Shown here in pieces: positions 41,251 through 49,757 of a stretch of DNA of 64,000 nt. Each line of letters starts with the position of its first letter. The stretch's first letter is position 1. The notes beneath the pieces were generated by a model. That model was given only the letters and a program-made list of their open reading frames with translations. It was not told the DNA's origin and ran no database searches. A program made the translations under genes and the position numbers. This stretch comes from Streptomyces aurantiacus JA 4570 (lineage in GTDB: Bacteria; Actinomycetota; Actinomycetes; Streptomycetales; Streptomycetaceae): NCBI RefSeq assembly GCF_000414115.1, contig NZ_AOPZ01000028.1, forward strand, positions 34,652 to 98,651, written 5' to 3'.

Positions 41251-42837
41251 ATGCCACGCCTTACCCGAAGTAACCGCGCCCGCGCCCTCGGCCTGTGCCT
41301 GGCCCTGACGGCCGCCGTCCTGCCGGTCCTCGGCGCCCCGGCGCACGCGGACGAGATACCCAAGGCCCCCGGCCACCGGCTCGTCGAGCAGTACGCGGGC
41401 GCCCCCGCACCCGCCCGCCCGGTCCCCGGCGACCCGCCGCCCCAGCACCCCCACCTCGCCGCCAACGGCCGCAGCGGCATGCACGCGGACGCGGCGGGCA
41501 GCGGAACGTACCCCTGGAACGGCCCGCTCGGCCACAAGCCGCAGGTGACCAGCGAGAAGATGGCCGCGCTCGGCGGCGAGTGCGCGACCGTCACCTTCGA
41601 CCGGGACGGCCGGGTCGTCACCGTCTGCGGCACGTTCACCGGCTTCCTGGTGAAACTGCTCGACCCCAAGACGCTGCGCACGCTGGCGGAGTACAAGCTT
41701 CCGCAGCGCCCCTCCACCGTCGAGGCCATCACGCGGCTCGACTTCTCGAAGATCTTCAAGGACACGTCGGGCGGCGCCTACTCCTACCTGGACGACAAGG
41801 ACCGGCTCGTGCTCGCCGACTCGCGCCAGCACATCGTGCGGCTCGCCCACGAGCGGGCGGCCGACGGCACCTGGCGGTTCGTCGTCGAGGACGACTGGGA
41901 CCTGACCGCGCACGTCCCGCACGACTGCGTGTCGTGGACGAACCTCTACCCGAGCGGGGAATGCGACCCGGTCACCTCCGTCATGCCCGACTGGGACGGG
42001 CGGATCTGGTGGGTGACCCGGCAGGGCCGCGTCGGCACCGTCGACCCGGACACGGGGGACATCCGCTCCGTGCGGCTAGCCGGTGAGGAGATCCAGAACT
42101 CGTTCTCCGTCGCCGAGGACGGCGTGTCGATCGTCTCCGACCACGCGCTGTACAGCTTCGAGGCCACCGCCGACGGCACCCCCAAGATCCTCTGGCGGCA
42201 GACCTACGACCGCGGCACCGGCACCAAACCCGGCTCCGTGAACCAGGGTTCGGGCACCACCCCCGACCTGTTCGGCGCCGAGGAGAACTACGTCGCCATC
42301 ACCGACAACGCCGACGACCGCATGAACGTCCTCGTCTACCGCCGCGACCCCGGCGTACCCGAAAGCCGCCGCCTGGTCTGCAAGGTCCCCGTGTTCGGCT
42401 CCGGCGCGTCCACCACCGACAACTCCCTGATCAGCCACGGCGACAGCCTCGTCGTCGAGAACAACTACGGCTACGAGAACATCACCTCGCTCACCTTCGG
42501 CCGCAGCGTCGTCGGCGGCGTCAGCCGGATCGACGTACGCGCGGACGGCAGCGGCTGCGACACGGTGTGGGAGAGCCCCGTGCGCTCCCCGTCGACCGTC
42601 CCCAAGCTGTCCACGGCCAACGGGCTGCTGTACTTTTACACGAAGGAACCCAACCGCCTCGGCATCGACGCCTGGTACCTGACCGCTGTCGACTTCCGCA
42701 CCGGCGAGCCCCGCTGGAAGCGGCTCACCGGCACGGGCGTCGCGTACGACAACAACTGGGCGCCCGTGACGCTCGGCCCGGACGGCACGGCGTACGTCGG
42801 GGTCTTCAACGGCCTGGTGGCCGTGCGGGACGAGTGA
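41251..42837 (+). CDS. secreted beta-propeller-like protein
   Basis: 528 residues with a Sec signal peptide (ARALGLCLALTAAVLPVLGAPAHA, cleavage before DEIPK). The mature part repeats strands such as CATVTFDRDGRVVTVCGTF, WWVTRQGRVGTVDPDTGDIRSVRLAG and LLYFYTKEPNRLGIDAWYLTAVDFRTGEPRWKRL, consistent with a PQQ/YncE-like beta-propeller. No catalytic motif recognised; likely extracellular. Convergent with the next gene. Confidence 0.75.
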   Translation: MPRLTRSNRARALGLCLALTAAVLPVLGAPAHADEIPKAPGHRLVEQYAGAPAPARPVPGDPPPQHPHLAANGRSGMHADAAGSGTYPWNGPLGHKPQVTSEKMAALGGECATVTFDRDGRVVTVCGTFTGFLVKLLDPKTLRTLAEYKLPQRPSTVEAITRLDFSKIFKDTSGGAYSYLDDKDRLVLADSRQHIVRLAHERAADGTWRFVVEDDWDLTAHVPHDCVSWTNLYPSGECDPVTSVMPDWDGRIWWVTRQGRVGTVDPDTGDIRSVRLAGEEIQNSFSVAEDGVSIVSDHALYSFEATADGTPKILWRQTYDRGTGTKPGSVNQGSGTTPDLFGAEENYVAITDNADDRMNVLVYRRDPGVPESRRLVCKVPVFGSGASTTDNSLISHGDSLVVENNYGYENITSLTFGRSVVGGVSRIDVRADGSGCDTVWESPVRSPSTVPKLSTANGLLYFYTKEPNRLGIDAWYLTAVDFRTGEPRWKRLTGTGVAYDNNWAPVTLGPDGTAYVGVFNGLVAVRDE

Positions 42838-42849
42838 CCCTGGTGAGGG

Positions 42850-44142
42850 CTACGTACGCGAGAACACCGCGATGCCGTTGGGAACCGGGCGTTCCGCGCC
42901 GCCGCTCGGATGGTTGCGCACCGACACCGCGGACGCGCCCGGATCCCGCGCGGCCAGCGTGCTGGAGCCGCCGCCGTCCAGGCTGAAGCCGTCGTCGGCG
43001 CCGAGCGCGCGCAGCGCGGCGGCGACCTCGGCGATGGTCAGGCCGGTGCGGTACTCGGGGGCGCCGTCCAGGGCGAGGAGGAACAGGCGCCGGCCGTCGG
43101 CGGAGATGCCCGCGGCCGTGCGCACCGCGGCGACCTTGTCGTCGAGGCCGGGCAGCGGCGCGCCGTCGCGGAGCAGCGGATAGCCGCCGAGCGCGAACTG
43201 GTACGGCACGCCGGACGTGGCGGCGACGAGGCGGTGCCGGATCCGCACCGGATCGCCCGTCGACAGCTTGCGCAGCGCCTGCGCGCCCGCCTCGCGGCCG
43301 ACGAGGACCGTGGTGCCCTCCTCGATGGGGCCGCGGCCCGGCGTGTCGGCCCGGTCGACGACCTCGCCTTGACGCACCGTCACCTCGTAGGTGTCGGTGC
43401 TGCACGGCGCGCCGCGGTCGGTGTCCGTGCCGCAGGTGGCGCGCACCCGCGAGGTGCTGCCCCAGACGCTGGTGAACGCGCCGATCGATCCTTCGGCGAG
43501 CGCGTACTGGTTGAGGCCGCGCAGCGGCAGCCGGCCCTCGCGGGTGCGCACCTGGCCGTCCAGAGTCATGCGGTCGAGGCGGGCCCTGCGGTCGAAGCCC
43601 ACGCCCAGGACGTCCTCGGTGGTGGTGCCGGGCGGCAGCGCGGGGCCGAAGCGCTGGCCGTTGGGGACGGCGGCCTTGAGGTCGCGCCCTGCCGCGACGG
43701 CCGGGCCGACGGGCGCACCGGTCGCCTCGACGCCGGGGTGCTGGGTCTCCGTGATGTTGAAGAAGTCGCCGTTGACGCCCCCGACCGCCCCGGCGTCGTC
43801 GGCCATGCCGGACACGGTCTGCCGGGCGCCGACCGCGCCGGGGTGGAGCAGGCCGAGGCGGACGCGCGGGTCGCGTAGGTTCACGTCCAGGACGTGCGCG
43901 TGGGCGGTGCCGTTCGCGGCCGGGACGTCGAAGTCCCGGTACGTCACGCCGGGGGCGATCCGGGTGCCCGGGCCGGGGGCGCCCGACGTGCCGCTGGCCG
44001 GTGCCGCACCCGTGAGGGCGGCACCGGCCAGCGTGGTCAGTACGGTCAGGACGGCCAGCGCGCCTCTTCGGCCCGCGCTCCGTCGGCTCCCGGCTCTGAG
44101 CCGTCTGCCAGACCGTCCATCGCGCTGGGTACGTCGCGTCAC
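42850..44142 (-). CDS. secreted phosphodiester glycosidase family protein (NAGPA/DUF2233)
   Basis: 430-residue exported protein: Arg-rich n-region and hydrophobic signal (GALAVLTVLTTLAGAALTG), then the NAGPA domain with GVNGDFFNITETQHPGVEATG and ALDGAPEYRTGLTIAEVAAALRALGADDGFSLDGGGSST near the C-terminus, both hallmark motifs. Family enzymes cleave phosphodiester-linked sugars on polysaccharides or cell-wall polymers. GTG 44142 has GAGGGGG upstream. Confidence 0.86.
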   Translation of the reverse strand: MTRRTQRDGRSGRRLRAGSRRSAGRRGALAVLTVLTTLAGAALTGAAPASGTSGAPGPGTRIAPGVTYRDFDVPAANGTAHAHVLDVNLRDPRVRLGLLHPGAVGARQTVSGMADDAGAVGGVNGDFFNITETQHPGVEATGAPVGPAVAAGRDLKAAVPNGQRFGPALPPGTTTEDVLGVGFDRRARLDRMTLDGQVRTREGRLPLRGLNQYALAEGSIGAFTSVWGSTSRVRATCGTDTDRGAPCSTDTYEVTVRQGEVVDRADTPGRGPIEEGTTVLVGREAGAQALRKLSTGDPVRIRHRLVAATSGVPYQFALGGYPLLRDGAPLPGLDDKVAAVRTAAGISADGRRLFLLALDGAPEYRTGLTIAEVAAALRALGADDGFSLDGGGSSTLAARDPGASAVSVRNHPSGGAERPVPNGIAVFSRT

Positions 44143-44214
44143 AGGTCCCCCTCGGGTCGGCGCGGGTATGTCCAACTGTCCCAATGCCGCGAGGAGTTGA
44201 CCAGACGGCGGTGG

Positions 44215-44571
44215 CTAGGTCCCGACGAGCCGGGAACGGATGAGGAAACGCACCCCTTCGGGCGCCTCCAGGGAGAAGCCGCTGCCGCGACCCTCCACCA
44301 CATCGACGATGAGCCGGGTGTGACTCCACACCGCGTACTGGCTCTTGGACATCCAGAACCGTACTGGCTCCGCCACCCCGTCCACGGCGAGCGACGCGAG
44401 CAGCACGTCGGAGTCACCCGTGCGGAACTCCCCGTCGGGGTAGCACATCGGCGCGCTGCCGTCGCAGCAGCCGCCGGACTGATGGAACATCAGCGGACCG
44501 TGGACCTGCCGCAGCCGCCGCAGCAGCTCGGCGGCGGCGGGTGTCAGTTCCACTGCCGGGGTCTCAGCCAT
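44215..44571 (-). CDS. DUF779 family protein
   Basis: 118 residues with the DUF779 core HGPLMFHQSGGCCDGSAPMCYP and DVLLASLAVDGVAEPVRFWMSKSQYAVWSHTRLIVDVVEGRGSGFSLEAPEGVRFLIRSRLV. In other actinobacteria this gene sits beside aldehyde dehydrogenases; none is adjacent here. The paired cysteines suggest metal or redox chemistry but the function is unknown. ATG 44571 is 12 nt after GGAGG, long but better than the GTG at 44583. Confidence 0.85.
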   Translation of the reverse strand: MAETPAVELTPAAAELLRRLRQVHGPLMFHQSGGCCDGSAPMCYPDGEFRTGDSDVLLASLAVDGVAEPVRFWMSKSQYAVWSHTRLIVDVVEGRGSGFSLEAPEGVRFLIRSRLVGT

Positions 44572-44733
44572 GAGTCGTCGCACTCCTCCGGACGGCGGTC
44601 ACCGGACCGTGGTGGCCCAGCCGACCCAGTCAACGCCACGGGACGTTGCGAGGAGGTTGCGAGCGCCGGCGGCCGGCTCGGACGCAGTGCCCCGCTCTCG
44701 CCGGGCGGTCGAGTCGGCCGATGGGCTCGTGCA

Positions 44734-45570
44734 TCAGCCGATGGGCTCGCGCATCTCCTCGCGCACCTTCACCGTCGTCCGCGCCACCTGCTCCAGGTCG
44801 ACGTCCTCGGGGTCCTGCGTCGCGGTCTCGGCGGTGACCACGCCCACGGCCGCGCCGGTGTTCTCGTCGGCCCAGGCGCACAGCGGGACGTTGCTCGTGG
44901 TGCCGCCCTGACTGGACGTCAGTACCTGGCACCGCAGGGTGAGGTCCGATCCCTTGGGGGTGATGTCCCGCGCGGGGACGGCGACGGTGGCGCCCTCGCC
45001 CTCGGCGGCACCGTCCATCAGATCGGCGCGCGCCTTGGCGGGACTCTTGAAGCGCCCGTACATGCCGGACACGACCAGCGCGCTCGACGCGTCCTTGCCC
45101 CGCCCCGCGTACTGGGCGACGACCGCCTTCGGGTCACGGACATTGGCCCGGCTCTTGTTCTCCTCGACGACTTCCTTACCGGTGGTGTCGGAGATGTCCT
45201 GGGTCAGCTTGTACGTCCCGTCGACCAGCGTGTCCGGAACGGTCATCCGATACTTTGCCTCAGGGAACCCGCTGTCCGAGCCGGCGCCGAGCACGGCGAG
45301 CCCGGCGACCACGAGGACGCCGGCGCCCACGACGGCGCCGACGATGCCGAGGACCTTGCCGGTGCTGCGCCGGGGCGGGGGCGGGGCCCCGTAGGCGGCA
45401 TCCCAGGGCGCCGGGCCGCCCGGGCCTGCGGGGTAGGGCGGCTGCTGCCCGTACGGGGCTCCGTGCTGGGGGAACTGCGGCTGGGCGTACGGCGGTTGCG
45501 GAGGCTGCTGCCCGTAGGCGGGCGAGGCGGGACCGAACCCGCCCGGGGGCGACGGCGGCGGCGTGGACAT
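44734..45570 (-). CDS. membrane-anchored protein with Pro-rich cytoplasmic N-terminus
   Basis: 278 residues: Pro/Gln/Gly/Tyr-rich N-terminus (about 65 residues), one membrane helix (VLGIVGAVVGAGVLVVAGLAVLGAG), then an extracellular domain of about 180 residues without a known family. Common layout in Streptomyces cell-surface proteins. The C-terminus REPIG* lies in a 20-bp tandem duplication (GCCGATGGGCTCG at 44717 and 44737). Confidence 0.72.
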   Translation of the reverse strand: MSTPPPSPPGGFGPASPAYGQQPPQPPYAQPQFPQHGAPYGQQPPYPAGPGGPAPWDAAYGAPPPPRRSTGKVLGIVGAVVGAGVLVVAGLAVLGAGSDSGFPEAKYRMTVPDTLVDGTYKLTQDISDTTGKEVVEENKSRANVRDPKAVVAQYAGRGKDASSALVVSGMYGRFKSPAKARADLMDGAAEGEGATVAVPARDITPKGSDLTLRCQVLTSSQGGTTSNVPLCAWADENTGAAVGVVTAETATQDPEDVDLEQVARTTVKVREEMREPIG

Positions 45571-45763
45571 GCCGACACGCTACGTCACGGTTGCGACGGT
45601 CCGACAACCGGCCCGGCATCCGACGCCACCCTTGCGGAGGGAGGGGATCGACTTCGATCAGGCTCGATCGCGGGCGCCCCCGTTCTGGCCGTGGAACCGA
45701 CAAGGTGTGGGTTGTTGTTGTCATAGGTCGGGCAGTGGTTCCGCCGGGCGGCATCCTGCCCCG

Positions 45764-46629
45764 GTGGGCGTACAGGATGTGCACACCGCATTCACGGCGC
45801 TGGGTGCGGTGTTCTCAGGGGTGGCGGCGCTCGCCGCGGTCATGGTGGCGCGCTGGCAGACCACGTTCGGCCGCCTCGTCGCGCTGGAGTCGGTGCGCTC
45901 GCAGGCCGCCGTCGAGCGTGAACTGCGCCTGGAGGCGCAGCGCTGCGAGGCGTGGACGGCGTTCCTGCGGGCCTCGGACGCGTTCGCCGACGTGGTGTGG
46001 CGGCTCGGGGAAGTGGAACCGCAGTCCCGCGCGGAGGCGCTGCGCGCCAGGAGCGAGACGCTGCCAGAGGCGTGCTCGGGGCTGCGGGTCCTGGGACCGG
46101 ACGGCGTCGTCCAGCACGCGGAGGCGGTACGCGAGCGGTGCTCGCGCATGGAGCGCTACGCCCTCCGGCGGGCCGTGGTCCGCTCCGCGCTGCACGCCCT
46201 GATGAGGCGGTGGTGCCCGGGGAACGCCGAGCACTGCGAGGACGACGCCCACATCTGCGCCTGGCTGGCGTACGAGATGCTCGAAGGCTGGGGAGACCGG
46301 GACGAGGACGACCGCCCGGACGACCTGGACTTCCTGGAGTACCTGATCCGGGAGAGCGGCGTCCTGACGGACAGCGGCGCGCCCACGGACAGCGGCGCGC
46401 CCCGCCCACGGACAGCGGCGCGCCCACGGACAGCGGCGCGCTCACCGAGGACGACCTCCAGCGCCTGCTCGCCGTCGCCCGCACCCCGGTCTCCTGGAAC
46501 CTCCTGGCAGCCGAGGACCACTGGCTGCGGCCCCGCACCGGGTTCTACGAGGAACGCGGCGCCTTCGTCACCTCGATACGCGACTTCCTGGCCGACGCCG
46601 GCCGGGCGGGCGCCGAGCGACGCTTTTGA
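45764..46629 (+). CDS. hypothetical membrane-anchored protein, frameshift in internal tandem repeat
   Basis: The N-terminus has one hydrophobic segment (TALGAVFSGVAALAAVMVARW), then a helical, Arg/Glu-rich domain (AAVERELRLEAQRCEAWTAFLRASDAFADVVWRLGEVE) to about residue 200. At 46367-46443 an 18-bp unit encoding TDSGAP is repeated four times, but an extra CGCCC (46403-46407) shifts the frame: before it the frame reads into Arg-rich sequence, after it ALTEDDLQRLLAVARTPVSWNLLAAEDHWLRPRTGF...RRF* is read in the other frame. The intact protein would be about 287 residues. No family recognised; GTG 45764 is a tentative start. Confidence 0.55.
46367..46443. repeat. four 18-bp repeats (TDSGAP) with a 5-bp insertion
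   Basis: Units at 46367-46384, 46385-46402, 46408-46425 and 46426-46443 (last two bases of the unit vary). The insertion CGCCC at 46403-46407 breaks the frame of the host gene. Confidence 0.85.
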
Positions 46630-46694
46630 GGCGTCGGGCGGTCCGGGAGCTGGTGCGGCATGCGCCGGACAGGGGGATCGCTTAACGTAAACAT

Positions 46695-47393
46695 ATGGTC
46701 ACAAATCGTAATGAAGCTGTTTTCGGGCGTAGGCGGTCGTCGGTCTCGCGCGGCGCCGGCCTGATGTGCGCCGCGCTCGCGGCGGGTGCCCTGCTCACGG
46801 GCTGCGGTGACGGTGGCGACGACGACCGGGCCGCGGATTCCAGCACGGCCCAGGCCGTGCAGAAACCGGCGGCGCCGACCTCCACCGCGTCCGGCGGTGG
46901 CTCCCTCACCGAGGACCAGTCCGAGCGCAAGGACCTCATCCCCAAGGGCAAGGTCGGCTACGACAAGGCGCTGAGCACCGCGGTGAAGGCGGTGGACAAG
47001 TCCAAGCCGGTCTCGATCGAGCTCAAGGGCCCCGTCGCCAAGCCCAGCTGGCACGCCGAGGTGGCGACGGCGGACGGCACCGAGCACACCGTTCGCGTCG
47101 ACGCGGTCACTGGCAAGGCCGACGAGCCGCAGGCCAAGAAGGACCAGGACGCCGATGACAAGCGGGAGTTGGCGGACTGGCTGAAGAAGGCCACGGTGCC
47201 TCCCGAGCAGGCCGTGAAGACCGCCACGGACAAGACCAAGGGCACCGTCAGCTCCGTCGAACTCGACGACAACGACAAGAAGGCGGTGATCTGGTCCGTC
47301 GACGTCGTGACGACCGACGACTGGAACAAGACGACCTTCGACGTCGACGCGGCCAACCGAAAGATCCTGCGGGAGCACGTCGACCGCGACTGA
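46695..47393 (+). CDS. PepSY-domain lipoprotein
   Basis: 232 residues: signal peptide with lipobox LLTGCG (Cys about residue 36), acidic/Thr-rich linker, then two PepSY-like units ([26 protein letters not shown]...[21 protein letters not shown] and [22 protein letters not shown]...[26 protein letters not shown]). Likely a periplasm-facing binding or inhibitor module. ATG 46695 lies in an AT-rich stretch (TAAACATATGG). Followed by a terminator. Confidence 0.82.
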   Translation: MVTNRNEAVFGRRRSSVSRGAGLMCAALAAGALLTGCGDGGDDDRAADSSTAQAVQKPAAPTSTASGGGSLTEDQSERKDLIPKGKVGYDKALSTAVKAVDKSKPVSIELKGPVAKPSWHAEVATADGTEHTVRVDAVTGKADEPQAKKDQDADDKRELADWLKKATVPPEQAVKTATDKTKGTVSSVELDDNDKKAVIWSVDVVTTDDWNKTTFDVDAANRKILREHVDRD

Positions 47394-47432
47394 CCGGACC
47401 GGCAGGTACGGCAGCCCGACAAGACGGTCACG

Positions 47433-47462
47433 CGTCAGAGCCGGTCCCGGCCGGCTCTGACG
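47433..47462. terminator. terminator hairpin, 12-bp perfect stem
   Basis: CGTCAGAGCCGG / CCGGCTCTGACG with a 6-nt loop, 40 bp after the PepSY lipoprotein stop. Confidence 0.75.
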
Positions 47463-47558
47463 CCAGGCCCATGTCCGGGTACAGTCGGCGCGGCGGGCAG
47501 CGGGCGTGGGCACGGACCTCGATGCATTGGATCGAGCTGTCGTGGGCACTTGAGTACC

Positions 47559-47642
47559 ATGAAGATCCTCTTTCTCCTGGCGATCCTCGGCATCGCGGTC
47601 ACGCTCTGGTCCATGCGGTCAAGCAAGCGCAAGCAGCGGTGA
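47559..47642 (+). CDS. 27-residue membrane micro-protein upstream of nitrobindin
   Basis: ATG 47559 to TGA 47642 encodes a hydrophobic helix with a basic tail: [19 protein letters not shown] then RSSKRKQR. Stop is 14 nt before the GTG of the next gene, so co-transcription is likely. Strong positive-inside pattern argues for a real single-pass peptide. No SD is visible; a CTCGAT-N7-ATCGAG inverted repeat at 47518-47536 precedes it. I recall similar tiny ORFs before this gene in other Streptomyces but cannot verify it here. Confidence 0.6.
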   Translation: MKILFLLAILGIAVTLWSMRSSKRKQR

Positions 47643-47656
47643 CAGGAGCGCGCCCC

Positions 47657-48196
47657 GTGTTCGACGCCGTACTCGAGAATCCGTACCCCGACGGCCCGTG
47701 GGCCGTCGAGGCGCCCGTCCCGCACGCCCTGCTCGGGCCCGTGCTCGGGCTCCTGGGTACCTGGCGCGGCCGGGGGCACGGTGAATACCCGACGCTGGCC
47801 GAGGACTTCACGTACGCGCAGGAGGTCACCTTCAGTCACGACGGGCGGCCCTTCCTGCGCTACGAGGCGCGGGCCTGGCTGCTCGGCGCGGACGACAAGC
47901 CGCTGCGGCCGTCGGCGCGGGAGAGCGGCTGGTGGCGGCTTCAGCCCGACGGCCGGGTGGAGGCACTGATCACCCAGCCGACGGGCATCGCGGAGATCCT
48001 GGTGGGCCACGCGGACGGCGACACCGTCGACCTCGCCACCCACGAGGTGGCCCGCACCCCCACCGCCAAGGAGGTCGACGCCACCCGCCGCCGCTACACC
48101 CTCGCCGACGACACGCTCACGTACGTCCACGACCTCGCGGCCGTCGGCCAGCAGCTGCAGCACCACCTCCGGGCGGTGCTGCGGCGCACGGCGTAG
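47657..48196 (+). CDS. nitrobindin-like heme-binding beta-barrel protein
   Basis: 179 residues of the FABP-like/THAP4 C-terminal fold: [77 protein letters not shown], and a C-terminal [21 protein letters not shown] providing the conserved proximal His region. Expected to bind ferric heme and react with NO or peroxynitrite. GTG 47657 follows CAGGAG. Confidence 0.85.
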   Translation: MFDAVLENPYPDGPWAVEAPVPHALLGPVLGLLGTWRGRGHGEYPTLAEDFTYAQEVTFSHDGRPFLRYEARAWLLGADDKPLRPSARESGWWRLQPDGRVEALITQPTGIAEILVGHADGDTVDLATHEVARTPTAKEVDATRRRYTLADDTLTYVHDLAAVGQQLQHHLRAVLRRTA

Positions 48197-48217
48197 GCCG
48201 GTGAGAACGTGAACCAC

Positions 48218-48255
48218 GCCCCGCGCCCTCCCGCGTTCTCAGGAGGGCGCGGGGC
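48218..48255. terminator. bidirectional terminator, 14-bp stem
   Basis: GCCCCGCGCCCTCC (48218-48231) / GGAGGGCGCGGGGC (48242-48255), loop of 10 nt. The loop contains the stop codon of the minus-strand P450 gene, and the right arm encodes its last residues; the stem also ends the nitrobindin transcript. Confidence 0.8.
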
Positions 48256-49468
48256 GCAGACGCACCGGCAGTTCGGCGTGGCCGTTGGAGATGAAGGACG
48301 CCAGCGGCCGCAGCTCTGCGGCGGGGACGGCGAGTTCGAGCGCGGGGAAGCGGTCGAAGAGCGAGCGGACGGCCGTCGCCACTTCGAGCCGGGCCAGCGC
48401 CGAGCCCAGGCAGAAGTGCGCGCCGTGGCCGAAGGCCAGGTGGTCCTTGAGCGCCCGGGTGACGTCGAAGGTGTCCGCGGTCGGGCCGTGCCAGTCGGGG
48501 TGGCGGTTGGCGGCGGCGTACGAGGCGAGGATGGCTTCCCCGGCGGCGATGGTGGTGCCCCCGGGCAGCGTGATGTCGGTGAGGGCGAACCGCAGCGGGA
48601 GATGGGCGACGGCCGGTTCGTGCCGAAGCGTTTCTTCAACGACGTCGTTCCAGTCGGCGCGACCCGCGCGGACGTGGTCGAGCTGGCCGGGTCGGGTGAG
48701 CAGGGCGGTGACGGCCTGGTCGATGACGTTGACGGTGGTCTCGTAGCCCGCGCTGATCATCAGCAGCAGGGTGTCGCGGAGTTCGGTCGCGGAAAGACGG
48801 CCGCCGTCGCCCTCCTCGTCGCGGGCGGCGATCAGGAGGGAGGTCATGTCGTCGCCGGGCTCCGCCTGCTTCTCCGCGATCAGCTCGGCCAGCGCCTCGT
48901 ACAGCCTGCCCGTGTTGGCCTTGGCCTCCTCGCCGGTGAGGGTGGTGTCGAAGACGCCGTCGACCAGGGCGCGGAAGCCCGGGCGCCGGGCCGCGGGGAC
49001 GCCCATGAGGTGGCCGATCACCGCGATCGGCAGCGGGGAGGCGAGGCGTTCGCGCAGATCGACGACCGCGCCTTCGGGCACGGCCGCCAGGTCGTCCATG
49101 AAACCGGTGACGATGTCCTCGACGACCGGCGTCAGGGCGTTCACCCGGCGGGCGCTGAAGGCCGGGGCGACCATGCGCCGCAGCCGCCGGTGGTCGGCGC
49201 CGTACGCGGTGAACATGTTCTCCACCGCGACCCACAGCGCGAGCGGCCACTCCGGTACGACCTTGTCGAACTCGGGCCAGTGCGCCCTGGCGTCCTTGGA
49301 CACGTCGGGGCTGCCGAGCAACTGCTTGAGCACGACGGGATCGGTGACGGCCCACGCGGTCACGCCGAGTATGTCCACCCGCGCCGCCGGTCCCTGGGCG
49401 CGCAACCGCCGGTCCTCGGCATGGCGCCGGACACCGCTGGGATCGAGCACGTACGGCCGAGATGTCAT
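48239..49468 (-). CDS. cytochrome P450
   Basis: 409-residue soluble bacterial P450. I-helix oxygen-activation motif ISAGYETT (Ala-Gly-x-Glu-Thr), K-helix ETLRH (ExxR), PERF-like region and heme-binding FGHGAHFCLGSALARLE with the axial Cys. ATG 49468 has AAGGAG upstream. Similar to CYP107-like biosynthetic or xenobiotic P450s; no ferredoxin gene is adjacent, so redox partners come from elsewhere. Divergent from the MMPL gene and next to one of the two conserved leader copies. Confidence 0.92.
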   Translation of the reverse strand: MTSRPYVLDPSGVRRHAEDRRLRAQGPAARVDILGVTAWAVTDPVVLKQLLGSPDVSKDARAHWPEFDKVVPEWPLALWVAVENMFTAYGADHRRLRRMVAPAFSARRVNALTPVVEDIVTGFMDDLAAVPEGAVVDLRERLASPLPIAVIGHLMGVPAARRPGFRALVDGVFDTTLTGEEAKANTGRLYEALAELIAEKQAEPGDDMTSLLIAARDEEGDGGRLSATELRDTLLLMISAGYETTVNVIDQAVTALLTRPGQLDHVRAGRADWNDVVEETLRHEPAVAHLPLRFALTDITLPGGTTIAAGEAILASYAAANRHPDWHGPTADTFDVTRALKDHLAFGHGAHFCLGSALARLEVATAVRSLFDRFPALELAVPAAELRPLASFISNGHAELPVRLRPAPS

Positions 49469-49599
49469 GCCGGTCTCCTTGCGTCGACGGAAGTCGAGGG
49501 AACTCGATGGAAACGGTGCGCGGGCACGGCAAGGGCAGGACGAACACGCCAGGCGGCACAGCGTAGGCGGACGGCGCGCGGAGGAACACCTTCCCTTTG

Positions 49600-49757
49600 T
49601 AGTGCGCAGGCACCAGGACACCTGAGGGGCTGGTCCGGGCGCACCAGGGGAGGACGGCGGCGGGAGACGATGCCCGGCGGGGCGCCGGAGACAAGTGTGG
49701 GAGGCGTGCGAATCACGCGCATTCCCCTTGCCCGGCGGCGTCTGGAGTGATCTTCAA
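49600..49757 (+). promoter_or_regulatory. conserved ~160-nt leader, copy A, upstream of the MMPL gene
   Basis: Highly similar (by eye about 85% over about 160 nt, with three gap positions) to the region in front of the MFS gene at 60311-60471, read on the opposite strand. Conserved blocks include TAGTGCGC at the 5' end, TGAGGGGC, GCACCAGGGGA, GGGGCGCCGGAG, CAAGTGTGGGAGGCG and GTCTGGAGTGATC just before the start. It contains a stem GCGTG-CGAAT-CACGC and a short frame from GTG 49695 (MWEACESRAFP...) that here runs in frame into the MMPL protein. Likely a shared regulatory leader: attenuator, structured RNA or extended operator. Confidence 0.6.

Noticed and set aside
49695..49757. GTG 49695 as the true MMPL start
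   Set aside because: Residues are unlike MMPL N-termini and lie within the conserved leader; kept only as a possible leader peptide.
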